64,000 bases of DNA, taken from NCBI GenBank assembly GCA_037439465.1, contig JBBIVX010000016.1, positions 3,889 through 67,888 of the forward strand, written 5' to 3'. Both the position numbers and the translations under genes were made by a program. Positions 1-9,220 of the stretch are shown piece after piece. The stretch comes from Parasulfuritortus sp037439465. Lineage in GTDB: Bacteria > Pseudomonadota > Gammaproteobacteria > Burkholderiales > Thiobacillaceae. Numbering within the stretch: position 1 is the stretch's first letter; each line of letters opens with the position of its first letter. Below the pieces are notes generated by a model. It saw only the letters and a program-made list of their open reading frames with translations, was not told the DNA's origin and did no database searches.

Positions 1-156
1 TTTGGATTTGGCGTGATATCGGCCGTGGCAAAAAAACCGGGCAATTGTACACGAAACCCTTGTCGGACTTAAATCCAGCCAGCAGCGAGGACCGCCCGTC
101 AGCGATGCGCTAGAATTGACCCAGGTCTGCACGTACCCATCATTTCCACTTGAATC

Positions 157-1314
157 ATGCAAAAATACTGGCTCATTTTCGCGCAAATCATAGCCGGGGC
201 GGCCATTGCCCTGGCGGCCTTGTTTGCCCTCGACCGGCTGATTCCCGGTCTGCTGCCGGTGCAGAATGGCAGTGTGACTGTACGTGAGGTGGCCCATGGC
301 GGCGCCGCCCAGCCGGTTGCTTCCTTTGCCGATGCGGCACGTAAATCACAGCCTTCGGTCGTCAATATTTTCACCAGCAAACAGGTGCGCAACCCCGCCA
401 ACCCGTTCATGGATGACCCCTTCTTCCGCCGTTTCTTCGGTCCGCAACTCGACTCCCGGCCGCAGCGGGTGTCGAGTCTCGGCTCCGGCGTCATCGTCAG
501 TGAAGAGGGTTACGTCCTCACCAATCACCACGTAGTGGAAGCGGCGGACGAAATTCAGGTCGCCCTGCCCGATGGCCGCAACCTGGCCGCGAAACTGGTC
601 GGCAGCGATCCGGATACCGATATCGCCGTGTTGCGCGTGGCAAAGAATGGTCTGCGCCCCATCACCTTCGCCAAACCCGATGGCCTGCGGGTAGGCGACA
701 TGGTACTAGCCATCGGCAATCCCTTCGGGGTGGGGCAGACTGTCACCATGGGCATCGTCTCGGCGCTCGGCCGCAGTCACCTCGGCATCAACACCTTCGA
801 GAATTACATCCAGACCGATGCGGCCATCAATCCCGGCAATTCCGGCGGCGCCCTGGTCGATGCGGCCGGCAATCTGGCCGGCCTCAATACCGCCATTTTT
901 TCGCGCAGCGGCGGCAACCTCGGCATCGGCTTCGCGATCCCGGTTTCCATCGTCCGCCAGGTCATGGACGAAATCATCGCCCATGGCTCCGTGACGCGCG
1001 GCTGGGTTGGTATCGAGGTGCAGGACATTACCCCCGAGCTGGCTGATTCCTTCGGTCTCAAGCAAACCGAAGGGGCGCTCATCGCCGGCGTCCTGCGGGG
1101 CGGGCCGGCAGACCGGGCGGGGATACGTCCGGGCGACATATTGCTGGCCGTGAACCGGCAGGCGGTGCATGACTCGACCTCCCTGCTGGCCTTGATTTCC
1201 GCCCTGAAACCGGGTGAAGCCGCCCAGTTGAGCCTGCTCAGGCAACAGACGGAAAAACTGACCATGGTGCACGTGGAACGGCGGCCGGCGCAGCCGCGCA
1301 CTGCCGACAATTGA
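157..1314 (+). CDS. DegS-like membrane-anchored trypsin-like serine protease (HtrA family, one PDZ)
   Basis: 385 residues. An N-terminal hydrophobic helix (about 6-26) has no clear cleavage site, so the protein is probably anchored in the inner membrane with its protease in the periplasm. The HtrA catalytic triad is visible: His125 in TNHHVV, Asp155 in DPDTDIAVL and Ser229 in NPGNSGGAL. One PDZ domain occupies roughly residues 280-375. A single PDZ plus an anchor is the DegS layout, while DegP and DegQ usually carry two PDZ domains. DegS-type proteases start the envelope-stress cascade by cutting an anti-sigma factor, but no rseA or rpoE lies nearby, so that role is inferred. Monocistronic, 72 bp ahead of glgA. 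Confidence 0.9.
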   Translation: MQKYWLIFAQIIAGAAIALAALFALDRLIPGLLPVQNGSVTVREVAHGGAAQPVASFADAARKSQPSVVNIFTSKQVRNPANPFMDDPFFRRFFGPQLDSRPQRVSSLGSGVIVSEEGYVLTNHHVVEAADEIQVALPDGRNLAAKLVGSDPDTDIAVLRVAKNGLRPITFAKPDGLRVGDMVLAIGNPFGVGQTVTMGIVSALGRSHLGINTFENYIQTDAAINPGNSGGALVDAAGNLAGLNTAIFSRSGGNLGIGFAIPVSIVRQVMDEIIAHGSVTRGWVGIEVQDITPELADSFGLKQTEGALIAGVLRGGPADRAGIRPGDILLAVNRQAVHDSTSLLALISALKPGEAAQLSLLRQQTEKLTMVHVERRPAQPRTADN

Positions 1315-1386
1315 TGACCACCAGTCACGGCGGCGGCAGGCGCCTGCGTCCCGCACACCCAGCCCCCATGTCTCGTGAGGCCGATC

Positions 1387-2811
1387 ATGACCCAGATACT
1401 CTTCGCCACCTCTGAGGCCCAGCCGCTCATCAAGACCGGCGGCCTGGCCGATGTCTCCGGCGCCCTGCCCGTCGCCCTGCGCGACATCGGCCTCGACTGC
1501 CGTCTGCTGCTGCCTGGTTATGGCCCGGTGTTGGCGAAGCTCGTCGATACCCATCCGATCGCCACCGTGTCGGGACTGGCCGGCTTTGCCGACACACCGT
1601 TGCTGCTCGGCCGCATGCCCGGCAGCGACCTGCCGGTCTATGTCATTGACGCCCCCGCCTATTATCAGCGCGACGGCGGTCCCTACCTGGGCGCCGATGG
1701 CCAGGATTATCCCGATAATGCCTGGCGCTTTGCCCTGCTCGGACAGGTCGCGGCCCGCCTCTGCGGCCCCGATTCACCGCTCCGCTGGCGCCCCGACCTG
1801 CTCCATTGCAACGACTGGCAAACCGGCCTGGCCCCGGCCTATCTGCATTTCTCGGGCCACCCCGTGGCCAGCGTGATGACCGTGCACAACCTCGCCTACC
1901 AGGGTATTTTCCCACCCGATCTGATCGCCCAGCTCGGCTTGCCGCCGCAAAGTTTTGCCATGGAGGGCGTCGAGTATTACGGCAACCTCTCCTTTCTCAA
2001 GGCCGGGCTCTATTACGCCGACCGCGTCACCACAGTCAGCCCCAGCTATGCCGAGGAAATCCAGCATGAGCCCCTGGGCATGGGCATGCAAGGCTTGCTG
2101 GCCAGCCGTGGCGGCCGCCTGTCGGGCATACTCAACGGCATCGATAGCGCCGACTGGAACCCCTCCAGCGACCTTTATCTTCCCTGTTCCTACTCGGCGC
2201 GCGCGCCGGCCGGGAAAAAGCGCTGCAAACAGGCCTTACAAAAGGAACTCGGCCTCGCCGTCGAGGCCGCCGCCCCGTTGTTCGGCGTAATCTCCCGCCT
2301 GGCCAATCAAAAGGGCCTCGACTGGATCACAGAGATCATCCCCGGCCTATTGCAAAGGGGCGGCCAGCTGGCGGTCCTTGGCACCGGCGAAAAGCCCATC
2401 GAAGAAGCCTTCCGCGCCCTGGCCAGAGCGCATCCAGGACGGGTGGCGGCCTTTATCGGTTACGACGAAGGACTTTCGCACCGCATTGAGGCCGGCGCCG
2501 ACATTTTTCTCATGCCTTCCCGCTTCGAGCCCTGCGGCCTCAATCAGATGTACAGCCTGCGTTATGGCACCGTGCCGGTGGTGCACGCCACCGGCGGGCT
2601 CAAGGATACGGTCGGCGACGGCGTCACGGGTTTTGTCTTTCACACACCCGCCGCGGCGGCGCTGTGGCAGGCCATTGAACGCGCGCTGGCCACCTACGCC
2701 GACAAGACCGCCTGGCGGCGGATGATGCAGGCCGGCATGGGCCAGGACTTCAGTTGGGAAAAAAGCGCGCGCGCTTACGCCGACCTTTACGCCAGCCTGC
2801 TCATCAGGTAG
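1387..2811 (+). CDS. glgA: glycogen synthase (ADP-glucose type)
   Basis: 474 residues, the usual length for bacterial GlgA (GT5). It elongates alpha-1,4-glucan from ADP-glucose in the cytoplasm. The N-terminal KTGGLADV loop, which binds the ADP-glucose phosphates, starts at Lys16. The C-terminal GT-B half has the family signature SRFEPCGLNQ followed by ATGGLKDTV. The ATG at 1387 is chosen because a GTGAGG ribosome site lies 6 nt upstream; an in-frame GTG at 1375 is itself part of that site. It converges on glgP, so synthesis and breakdown of glycogen sit next to each other. No glgB or glgC is in the window. Confidence 0.95.
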   Translation: MTQILFATSEAQPLIKTGGLADVSGALPVALRDIGLDCRLLLPGYGPVLAKLVDTHPIATVSGLAGFADTPLLLGRMPGSDLPVYVIDAPAYYQRDGGPYLGADGQDYPDNAWRFALLGQVAARLCGPDSPLRWRPDLLHCNDWQTGLAPAYLHFSGHPVASVMTVHNLAYQGIFPPDLIAQLGLPPQSFAMEGVEYYGNLSFLKAGLYYADRVTTVSPSYAEEIQHEPLGMGMQGLLASRGGRLSGILNGIDSADWNPSSDLYLPCSYSARAPAGKKRCKQALQKELGLAVEAAAPLFGVISRLANQKGLDWITEIIPGLLQRGGQLAVLGTGEKPIEEAFRALARAHPGRVAAFIGYDEGLSHRIEAGADIFLMPSRFEPCGLNQMYSLRYGTVPVVHATGGLKDTVGDGVTGFVFHTPAAAALWQAIERALATYADKTAWRRMMQAGMGQDFSWEKSARAYADLYASLLIR

Positions 2812-2825
2812 CACGGCACCGCGCC

Positions 2826-2845
2826 GCGGAGTGCCGATGCTCCGC
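2826..2845. terminator. hairpin between convergent glgA and glgP
   Basis: Inverted repeat GCGGAG/CTCCGC with an 8-nt loop in the 45-bp gap between the two stop codons. There is no T-run on either side, so it may be only an RNA 3'-end stabiliser or a weak bidirectional terminator. Confidence 0.3.
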
Positions 2846-2856
2846 AGGCGAGGATG

Positions 2857-5412
2857 TCACAACCAGAGCATCAGCCCCATTTCGTAGGGATGCGTCAGCA
2901 GCTCGTGGTGCGGATACGCGCGGATGCGGTAAATCAGGCGGCCGCAGTATTCTGGCGTCATCTCCAGGGTGAAGATATGTTCATCGCCCTGGGCAGCGGT
3001 CGGCGTAAACCGCAGCGGCCGCAACTCCCGTTCCTGGCCTTGCTTGGAAGCCCGTCCCATCAGCATCTCCACCCGGACATCGGCGGGCGTCAGACCGTTT
3101 AGCCGCATCGCCACCTGCAACTGCATATTGTCGCTAAAGGAGATCCTTTTCGCCGGTTCGTCCAGGCGGCGCATGGCAACACCCGCCCAGGCTTGCTGTA
3201 CGCGACCTTTCCATTCGGCGACGGCGCGGGCCGAGGCGAAATCGTCGGCGGAATAGCGGTGCCACTGCAGGCTGGCGGTGCCGTAGAACTTGTCCACATA
3301 TTCCCGCACCATGCGGTTGGAATTGAAACGCGGCAACAGGGTGGCGATGGAATGTTTGGCCATTTTCACCCATTCCGGTGAGAAACCGAGATCGCCACGC
3401 CGGTAATACATCGGGATAACCTGATCCTGCAGCAGTTCATACAAGGTCTGGCTGTCTTCCCGGTTGCGCCGCTCGTCCTCGTAGTACTCGGGCGCTGGCT
3501 TGATGGCCCAGCCATTGCTGCCGTCATAACCCTCGTCCCACCAGCCGTCGGTGACGGAGAGATTGAGCACACCGTTCATGGCCGCCTTCATGCCCGAGGT
3601 GCCGGAAGCCTCCAGCGGGTAGATGGGGTTGTTCAGCCAAACGTCGCAGCCGGATACCAGCCGGCGCGACAGGCCCAGGTCATAGCCTTCGACCATCAGG
3701 AACTTGCCCTCGAACTCCGGCAGGCGCGAAATCTCATGCACGCGCTTGATCAGCGCCTGGCCGGGCTTATCGGCCGGATGCGCCTTGCCGGCGAAGAGGA
3801 ACAACACCGGCCGGTCGGCCTCATCGATGATCTGGCGCAGCCAATCCATGTTCTCGAAAATCAGGGTGGCACGCTTGTAGGTGGCGAAACGACGGGCGAA
3901 GCCGATGACCAATACATTCGGATCGAGCGGGTTGGCCTGCCGGAGCATGCGGTCGAGGTGGGCCTCGGAGCCGTGGTTGCGCAGGTGCTGCTGGGTGATG
4001 CGGTGGCGTATCGAATGCAGCATCTGGGTCTTGAGTCCCTGGTGCACCGACCAGAAATGGTGGTCGGGGATGCTCTCCACCTTCTGCCAGAAAGTCGCAT
4101 CTGTCAGCCGCCGCCGCCATTCATAGCCGAGCTTGTTGTCGAACAGGTCTTGCCATTCCTGGGCCAGGAAACTGGCGACGTGGACGCCATTGGTGATGTA
4201 GTCCATGGGCGACTCTTCGGGGGAGATCTGCGGCCAGCGATCGGCGAGTATGCGCGACGACACGCTGCCGTGGATGCGCGACACACCGTTGTGATGACGG
4301 GAGCCGGCAAGCGCCAGCTTGGTCATGTTGAAGTCCTGGCCGTGCCCGGCGCCGCCCAGTTTCATGAACTCCTCGCGCACGATGACCAGGTCCTCGCAGC
4401 AATGGCCGAAATATTCCCAGATCATGCCCTCGGCGAAATGATCGTGCCCGGCTGGCACCGGCGTATGGGTGGTGAACACCGTGCTGGCCGCCACCGCTTC
4501 CAGGGCCGCCTGGAAGGTCAGTCCATTGCGCTTGACCTTGCGCCGCATCCGCTCCAGCACCAGGAAAGCGGCATGGCCTTCGTTGATGTGATAGACAGTA
4601 GGGTGGATGTCCATTTCCTTGAGCGCACGCACACCGCCCACACCGAGCACGATCTCCTGCTGGATGCGTGTCTGCTTGTCGCCGCCATAAAGCTGGTGGG
4701 TGATGTGGCGATCTTCCGGGGCATTCCCGGGCAGATCGGTATCGAGCAGCACCTGCCTGACATGGCCGATTTGCGCCTCCCACACCTTCACCATCACCTT
4801 GCGACCGGGAAAATCGAGCTCGACATGCACCTCGCCGCCCTGCCGGTTCATGGCCGGTCGTATAGGCAGGTCCTCGAAATCGGAATCTGTGTAAGTGGCT
4901 ATCTGATTACCATCGTTGTCGATGCGCTGCGAGAAATAGCCCTGGCGGTACAAGAGGCCGACGGCAATGAACGGCAGACGCAGATCCGAAGCGGCTTTGC
5001 AATGGTCGCCGGCAAGGATGCCCAACCCGCCGGAATAGATGGGAAAACTCTCGTGAAAACCAAACTCTGCGCAGAAATAGGCCACCAGGTCGCCATTCTT
5101 GAACGGCATGGCGGCGTCGCGGTGCAGCGGCTCGCTCATGTAGGTATCGAAAGCGGACAGCACCCGGTTGTAATTGCCGAGAAAGATGTGGTCGCCCGCC
5201 GCTTCCAACAACCGGTCCTCGTCCACCCGTTTCAAGAAAGCTCTGGGATTGTTACCGACGGCCCCCCACAGACCAGGATGCAGGCGGGCAAAAAGGGTGC
5301 GACAGGGGCGATCCCAGCTATACCAAAGGTTCTCTGCCAGCTCGTTCAGCCGGGACAATCGATCGGGGATACGCGGATTGACCTCGATGGAAAAAGTAGT
5401 GCCTGGTTTCAT
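2857..5412 (-). CDS. glgP: alpha-glucan (glycogen) phosphorylase
   Basis: 851 residues from the chosen start. Releases glucose-1-phosphate from glycogen or maltodextrin, using PLP. It begins with the N-terminal module (DUF3417-like, LAENLWYSWD) of the alpha-glucan phosphorylase subfamily found in many bacteria, rather than the E. coli GlgP layout. The PLP-lysine signature is seen as EASGTSGMKAAMNG near the C-terminal third, and WRRRLTDATFW and GFARRFATYKRA also match the family. ATGs occur at 5451, 5433, 5421 and 5412. The last has AAGGA 9 nt upstream and opens directly into the conserved region, but the longer forms cannot be excluded. Convergent with glgA. Confidence 0.92.
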   Translation of the reverse strand: MKPGTTFSIEVNPRIPDRLSRLNELAENLWYSWDRPCRTLFARLHPGLWGAVGNNPRAFLKRVDEDRLLEAAGDHIFLGNYNRVLSAFDTYMSEPLHRDAAMPFKNGDLVAYFCAEFGFHESFPIYSGGLGILAGDHCKAASDLRLPFIAVGLLYRQGYFSQRIDNDGNQIATYTDSDFEDLPIRPAMNRQGGEVHVELDFPGRKVMVKVWEAQIGHVRQVLLDTDLPGNAPEDRHITHQLYGGDKQTRIQQEIVLGVGGVRALKEMDIHPTVYHINEGHAAFLVLERMRRKVKRNGLTFQAALEAVAASTVFTTHTPVPAGHDHFAEGMIWEYFGHCCEDLVIVREEFMKLGGAGHGQDFNMTKLALAGSRHHNGVSRIHGSVSSRILADRWPQISPEESPMDYITNGVHVASFLAQEWQDLFDNKLGYEWRRRLTDATFWQKVESIPDHHFWSVHQGLKTQMLHSIRHRITQQHLRNHGSEAHLDRMLRQANPLDPNVLVIGFARRFATYKRATLIFENMDWLRQIIDEADRPVLFLFAGKAHPADKPGQALIKRVHEISRLPEFEGKFLMVEGYDLGLSRRLVSGCDVWLNNPIYPLEASGTSGMKAAMNGVLNLSVTDGWWDEGYDGSNGWAIKPAPEYYEDERRNREDSQTLYELLQDQVIPMYYRRGDLGFSPEWVKMAKHSIATLLPRFNSNRMVREYVDKFYGTASLQWHRYSADDFASARAVAEWKGRVQQAWAGVAMRRLDEPAKRISFSDNMQLQVAMRLNGLTPADVRVEMLMGRASKQGQERELRPLRFTPTAAQGDEHIFTLEMTPEYCGRLIYRIRAYPHHELLTHPYEMGLMLWL

Positions 5413-5476
5413 TGGTTCCATTCCTTGATTCATGAGCAATATGGACTCCATCAGCGCCGCGTCGTTGGCACCGCCA

Positions 5477-6025
5477 TCAGTCCAGGCGGATGAAATGCTG
5501 ACGGTAATATTTCAATTCCTCGATCGACTCCAGGATGTCGGACAGCGCCGTATGCCGGTTCTCCTTCTTGAAGCCGGACATGATGTCCGGCTTCCAGCGC
5601 TTGGCCAGCTCCTTGAAGGTGGACACGTCCAGGTTGCGGTAGTGGAAGTAGTTTTCCAGCCTGGGCATCCAGCGGGCCAGGAAACGGCGGTCCTGACAGA
5701 TGGAATTGCCGCACATGGGCGAGCTGCGCGCCGGCACGTATCGCTTCAAAAAGGCGAGCATGCTGTCCTCGACGTCGCCGTCGGTCAGCAGCGAGACCTT
5801 GACCTTGTCTATCAAGCCCGACTTGCCGTGCGTCCCCTTGTTCCAGTTATCCATGCCAAGCAACACCGCGTCCGGCTGATGGACCACCAGCACCGGCCCC
5901 TCGGCGACGATCTCCAGATCCTTGTCGGTAACGACCAGGGCCACCTCCAGAATGCGGTCCGTAGCCGGCTCCAAACCTGACATTTCCATGTCTATCCAGA
6001 CGAGGTGAGTAGCGTTCTGGGCCAT
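5477..6025 (-). CDS. orn: oligoribonuclease (3'-5' exoribonuclease, DEDDh)
   Basis: 182 residues, against about 181 for E. coli Orn. It degrades 2-5-nt RNAs to mononucleotides and finishes c-di-GMP breakdown by cutting pGpG, which is relevant because three c-di-GMP proteins are encoded in this window. The first acidic motif is WIDMEMSGL and the C-terminal half carries ALSDILESIEELKYYR. The start is placed at the ATG beginning MAQNATHLVW, because the upstream in-frame extension does not resemble Orn. Divergent from the M48 protease gene, with a 69-bp shared promoter gap. Confidence 0.95.
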   Translation of the reverse strand: MAQNATHLVWIDMEMSGLEPATDRILEVALVVTDKDLEIVAEGPVLVVHQPDAVLLGMDNWNKGTHGKSGLIDKVKVSLLTDGDVEDSMLAFLKRYVPARSSPMCGNSICQDRRFLARWMPRLENYFHYRNLDVSTFKELAKRWKPDIMSGFKKENRHTALSDILESIEELKYYRQHFIRLD

Positions 6026-6094
6026 GCGTATTCCAAAATTGAGCGGGGCGTAATTGTGGCATAATCGGCCGGAAACCGTCACCGACACTCGTTA

Positions 6095-7363
6095 ATGCCT
6101 TTGTTTTCAAGCGTATTTTTAGCCGCTGTGGTCCTCACTTTCGGCCTCAAACTGTGGTTGCTGCTGCGTCAGATGCGCCATGTCTTCCTGCACCGCGACA
6201 CCCCACCCGCCGCCTTCGCCAACAGCATCAGCCCGGAGCAACACCGTAAAGCCGCCGACTACACTCTGGCCAAGACCCGGCTAGCACTCCTCAATCTGAT
6301 CGTGGAAGCCACTCTGCTGCTCGCCTTCACCCTCGGCGGCGGACTGGAGTGGCTGCAGGCGCTGACCGCCCGCCTCACCGCCGCACCGTTGTGGCAGGGC
6401 TCGCTGCTGCTGCTTGGCCTTGGCATGTTGTCCGCAGCGGCGGAAGTGCCGCTGACGCTCTATCATCAGTTCCGTATCGAGGCCCGCTTCGGTTTCAACC
6501 GGCAGACGGTCGCCGGTTTCTTGGCCGACCTCGCGAAACAGGCCCTGCTCGGCGTGGCGCTGGGCCTGCCCCTGATCTTGCTCATACTCTGGCTGATGGC
6601 GCGGATGGGCGCGCACTGGTGGCTATGGGTGTGGCTGGCCTGGATGGCTTTCAATCTGCTGGTGCTGGCGATCTACCCCAGCTTCATCGCGCCGCTGTTC
6701 AACACCTTCACCCCGCTGGCGGACGCCACCCTGAGAAACCGCATCGAGTCCCTGCTCGCCCGTACCGGTTTTCACAGCCGCGGCGTCTTCGTGATGGACG
6801 GCTCCAAGCGCTCCAACCATGGCAATGCCTATTTCACCGGGCTGGGCCGGTCCAAACGCATCATCTTCTTCGATACCCTGCTGGCGCAATTGGACCCGAA
6901 CCAGACCGAGGCGGTGCTGGCGCACGAACTGGGCCATTACAAGCGCCGCCACGTCACCAAGCGTCTCGCCCTGATGTTCGGCCTCAGCCTGATGCTGTTG
7001 CTGGCGCTCGCCTGGCTCAAGGAGGCGGACTGGTTCTATGCCGGCCTTAATGCCGCCACGCGCACCGATGCCATGGCCCTGGCCCTGTTCTTCCTGGTGC
7101 TGCCGGTGTTTCTGTTTCCGGTCACGCCCTTGATGAGCCTGTACTCCCGGCAGCACGAGTTCGAGGCCGATGCCTTCGCCGCCCGGCACACCCACCCCGA
7201 CCATCTCGTCTCTGCCCTGGTAAAGCTCTACCGCGACAACGCCGCCACCCTGACGCCGGACCCCATCCATTCACTTTTCTATGACAGCCACCCAAAGGCC
7301 ACGGAACGGATTGCCCGTCTCCAGGCTCTGAATGATTTCGAGACACAGCCCGTGCGGGCATGA
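6095..7363 (+). CDS. M48 family metalloprotease, Ste24/CAAX-protease type
   Basis: 422 residues, an integral membrane zinc protease. Several hydrophobic helices flank the zinc site VLAHELGHYKRRH (HExxH near residue 277), and a later glutamate in SRQHEFEADAFA supplies the third ligand. Both features and the length match the Ste24-like group, in which bacterial members probably act in membrane protein quality control. The CAAX substrate itself is eukaryotic, so the bacterial substrate is unknown. The cytochrome c gene follows 12 bp downstream with its own AGGAGA site, and rsgA comes next, so these genes are probably co-transcribed. Confidence 0.9.
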   Translation: MPLFSSVFLAAVVLTFGLKLWLLLRQMRHVFLHRDTPPAAFANSISPEQHRKAADYTLAKTRLALLNLIVEATLLLAFTLGGGLEWLQALTARLTAAPLWQGSLLLLGLGMLSAAAEVPLTLYHQFRIEARFGFNRQTVAGFLADLAKQALLGVALGLPLILLILWLMARMGAHWWLWVWLAWMAFNLLVLAIYPSFIAPLFNTFTPLADATLRNRIESLLARTGFHSRGVFVMDGSKRSNHGNAYFTGLGRSKRIIFFDTLLAQLDPNQTEAVLAHELGHYKRRHVTKRLALMFGLSLMLLLALAWLKEADWFYAGLNAATRTDAMALALFFLVLPVFLFPVTPLMSLYSRQHEFEADAFAARHTHPDHLVSALVKLYRDNAATLTPDPIHSLFYDSHPKATERIARLQALNDFETQPVRA

Positions 7364-7375
7364 GAGGAGATTGCC

Positions 7376-7684
7376 ATGACCAAGACTGCCACCCTGATCG
7401 TCCTGCTGCTGCTGGCCAGCGGCACTGAAGCCGCTCCCTTCGCCAAGGGTGATGTGGCCGCCGGCAAGGCTTTGCACGATAAACAGTGCGCCGGCTGCCA
7501 TATCGGCCGCGTCGGCGGCGACGGCTCCAGGCTCTACACCCGCGCCGACCGCCGGGTGAAAAGCGCCTCCAGCCTGGCGCAGCAGATCACTACCTGCAAC
7601 GCCAATCTGGGCAATACTCTCTTCCCCGAGGACGAAGCCAACATCGGCGCCTTTCTGAACAAAACGTTTTACAAATTCAAGTGA
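7376..7684 (+). CDS. small periplasmic c-type cytochrome without a methionine ligand
   Basis: 102 residues. A signal peptide (about 1-20, cut near EAA/P) is followed by one heme c site, CAGCH at residues 38-42, so the protein should be a monoheme cytochrome in the periplasm. The mature protein contains no methionine, so the usual Met distal ligand is absent. The remaining candidates are His34, just before the heme motif, or Cys78. The C-terminal part reads TTCNANLGNTLFPEDE. Electron partner unknown. Sits between the M48 protease and rsgA genes in a tight same-strand run. Confidence 0.85.
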   Translation: MTKTATLIVLLLLASGTEAAPFAKGDVAAGKALHDKQCAGCHIGRVGGDGSRLYTRADRRVKSASSLAQQITTCNANLGNTLFPEDEANIGAFLNKTFYKFK

Positions 7685-7694
7685 TCGTCGGCGC

Positions 7695-8603
7695 GTGACC
7701 GAGGCGGCGCCAGGGATTGCAGGACGGCTGACAGGGCGTGTCGTCGCCGTCCACGGCAAGCGTTTCCTGGTCGAAGCCGCCGGCGAACGTTACGACTGTG
7801 TCACCCGCGGCAAGAAAGGCGGCATCGCCTGCGGCGACCAGGTCGAGATCAAACCTACTGGTGCCGACGGCGCGGTCATCGAACAGATATTGCCGCGCCG
7901 CAACCTGCTCTACCGTTCCGATCATTTTCACACCAAACGGCTGGCCGCCAACGTCGATCAGGTCTTCATCGTCACCGCCGCCGTACCGACGCCCGACCGC
8001 GAGCTGCTCGACCGCTGCCTCATCGCCGCCGAAGTGGCCGGCATCCCGGCCTGCCTCGTACTCAACAAGGCTGACCTCGCGGAAACGCCACCCTGGCTTG
8101 AGGGGCTGCGCCCCTACGCCGCGCTGGGCTACCCGCTCATCCCCCTCAGCGCAAAGTGCGACGCCAGCCCGCTCGCCGCCTGGCTGACCGGCAAGACATC
8201 GGTATTGGTCGGCGCCTCCGGTGTCGGCAAGAGCACCCTCATCAACGCCCTGGTGCCAGAGGCGGATATCGTCACCCAGACGATCTCCACCGCCCTCGAT
8301 ACCGGCAGGCACACCACCACCTATACCCGGCTCTATCCCCTGCGCGTCGGCGGGGCCCTGATCGACTCGCCTGGCATGCAGGAATTCGCTCTCGGCCATG
8401 TCGGCCGGCTGGCGCTACAGGCAGCCTTCCCGGAATTCCGGCCGCTCATCGGGCACTGTCGTTTCTACAACTGCCGGCACCTCAAGGAACCTGGCTGCGC
8501 CATCCTCGCCGCCGTCGCCGATGGCCGTATCCCGCGCCAACGCTGGCTAAGCTACGCCACGCTGTGCCGTGAGATGGAACGGACCACCGGCGGCCACCGA
8601 TGA
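7695..8603 (+). CDS. rsgA: ribosome small-subunit biogenesis GTPase RsgA
   Basis: 302 residues with a GTG start. A circularly permuted GTPase that checks maturation of the 30S decoding centre. An N-terminal OB fold (about 8-75) precedes the permuted GTPase motifs: G4 as LNKADL comes before the P-loop GASGVGKSTLIN. A C-terminal zinc-binding region carries HCRFYNCRHLKEPGC. In many betaproteobacteria rsgA also follows a M48 protease gene. The stop overlaps the next start (ATGA), indicating translational coupling with the DUF2238 gene. Confidence 0.95.
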   Translation: MTEAAPGIAGRLTGRVVAVHGKRFLVEAAGERYDCVTRGKKGGIACGDQVEIKPTGADGAVIEQILPRRNLLYRSDHFHTKRLAANVDQVFIVTAAVPTPDRELLDRCLIAAEVAGIPACLVLNKADLAETPPWLEGLRPYAALGYPLIPLSAKCDASPLAAWLTGKTSVLVGASGVGKSTLINALVPEADIVTQTISTALDTGRHTTTYTRLYPLRVGGALIDSPGMQEFALGHVGRLALQAAFPEFRPLIGHCRFYNCRHLKEPGCAILAAVADGRIPRQRWLSYATLCREMERTTGGHR

Positions 8604-9214
8604 TGACCCGCCCTCGCCAACTCACCGCCCTCGGCCTTGCCATCCTGGCCGTGCTCGCCCTTTCCGGAATCGCCCCCAAAGACCGTCTGACCTGGCTGAT
8701 GGAGGTCATGCCGGTGCTGGTTGCGGCCCCCGTCCTGTTCGCCACTTACCGCCGTTTCCCGCTCACCGGCCTGCTTTATGCCCTGATCGCCCTCTTTGCC
8801 CTGGTGCTGATCTACGGCGGCGCCTACACCTACGCCCAGGTGCCGCTCGGTTTCTGGCTACAGGAGTTTTTCGACCTCGACCGTAACCCCTATGACAAGA
8901 TCGGCCACTTCATGCAAGGCATCGTGCCGGCCCTGGCGGCGCGGGAAATACTGCTGCGCGGCAGGTACGTCAACGGCCGCCGCATGGCCGCCTTCTTGTC
9001 GCTGTGCGTGGCCATGACGATCAGCGCTGCCTATGAGCTGATCGAATGGTGGGCCGCTCTGGCGATGGGCCTGAGCGCCGACGCCTTTCTCGGCACCCAG
9101 GGCGACGTCTGGGACACCCAAGCGGACATGTTCTGGGCCCTGATCGGCGCCGCCGCCGCGCTCCTCCTGCTCGCCCGCCGGCACGACCGGCAGATGGCGG
9201 CGCTCGCCGGCTAG
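8600..9214 (+). CDS. DUF2238 (YjdF-like) membrane protein
   Basis: 204 residues with about five hydrophobic helices and a conserved polar stretch in the middle, YDKIGHFMQGIVPALAARE, typical of DUF2238/YjdF proteins. Function unknown; the conserved Asp and His inside a membrane protein suggest a catalytic or ion-binding site, but that is inference. Coupled to rsgA by a 4-bp ATGA overlap and convergent with the diguanylate cyclase, with only 6 bp between the two stops. Confidence 0.82.
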   Translation: MMTRPRQLTALGLAILAVLALSGIAPKDRLTWLMEVMPVLVAAPVLFATYRRFPLTGLLYALIALFALVLIYGGAYTYAQVPLGFWLQEFFDLDRNPYDKIGHFMQGIVPALAAREILLRGRYVNGRRMAAFLSLCVAMTISAAYELIEWWAALAMGLSADAFLGTQGDVWDTQADMFWALIGAAAALLLLARRHDRQMAALAG

Positions 9215-9220
9215 CCAACA

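Noticed and set aside
1..156. Search for a promoter ahead of the DegS-like gene (TAGAAT at 111-116)
   Set aside because: No acceptable -35 box at 16-18 bp; no sigma-E-like AAC/TC pair that I could support.
3736..5493. 585-codon open frame opposite glgP
   Set aside because: Antisense shadow of a clear phosphorylase gene; His/Asp/Gln-rich composition typical of the complementary frame of GC-rich coding DNA.
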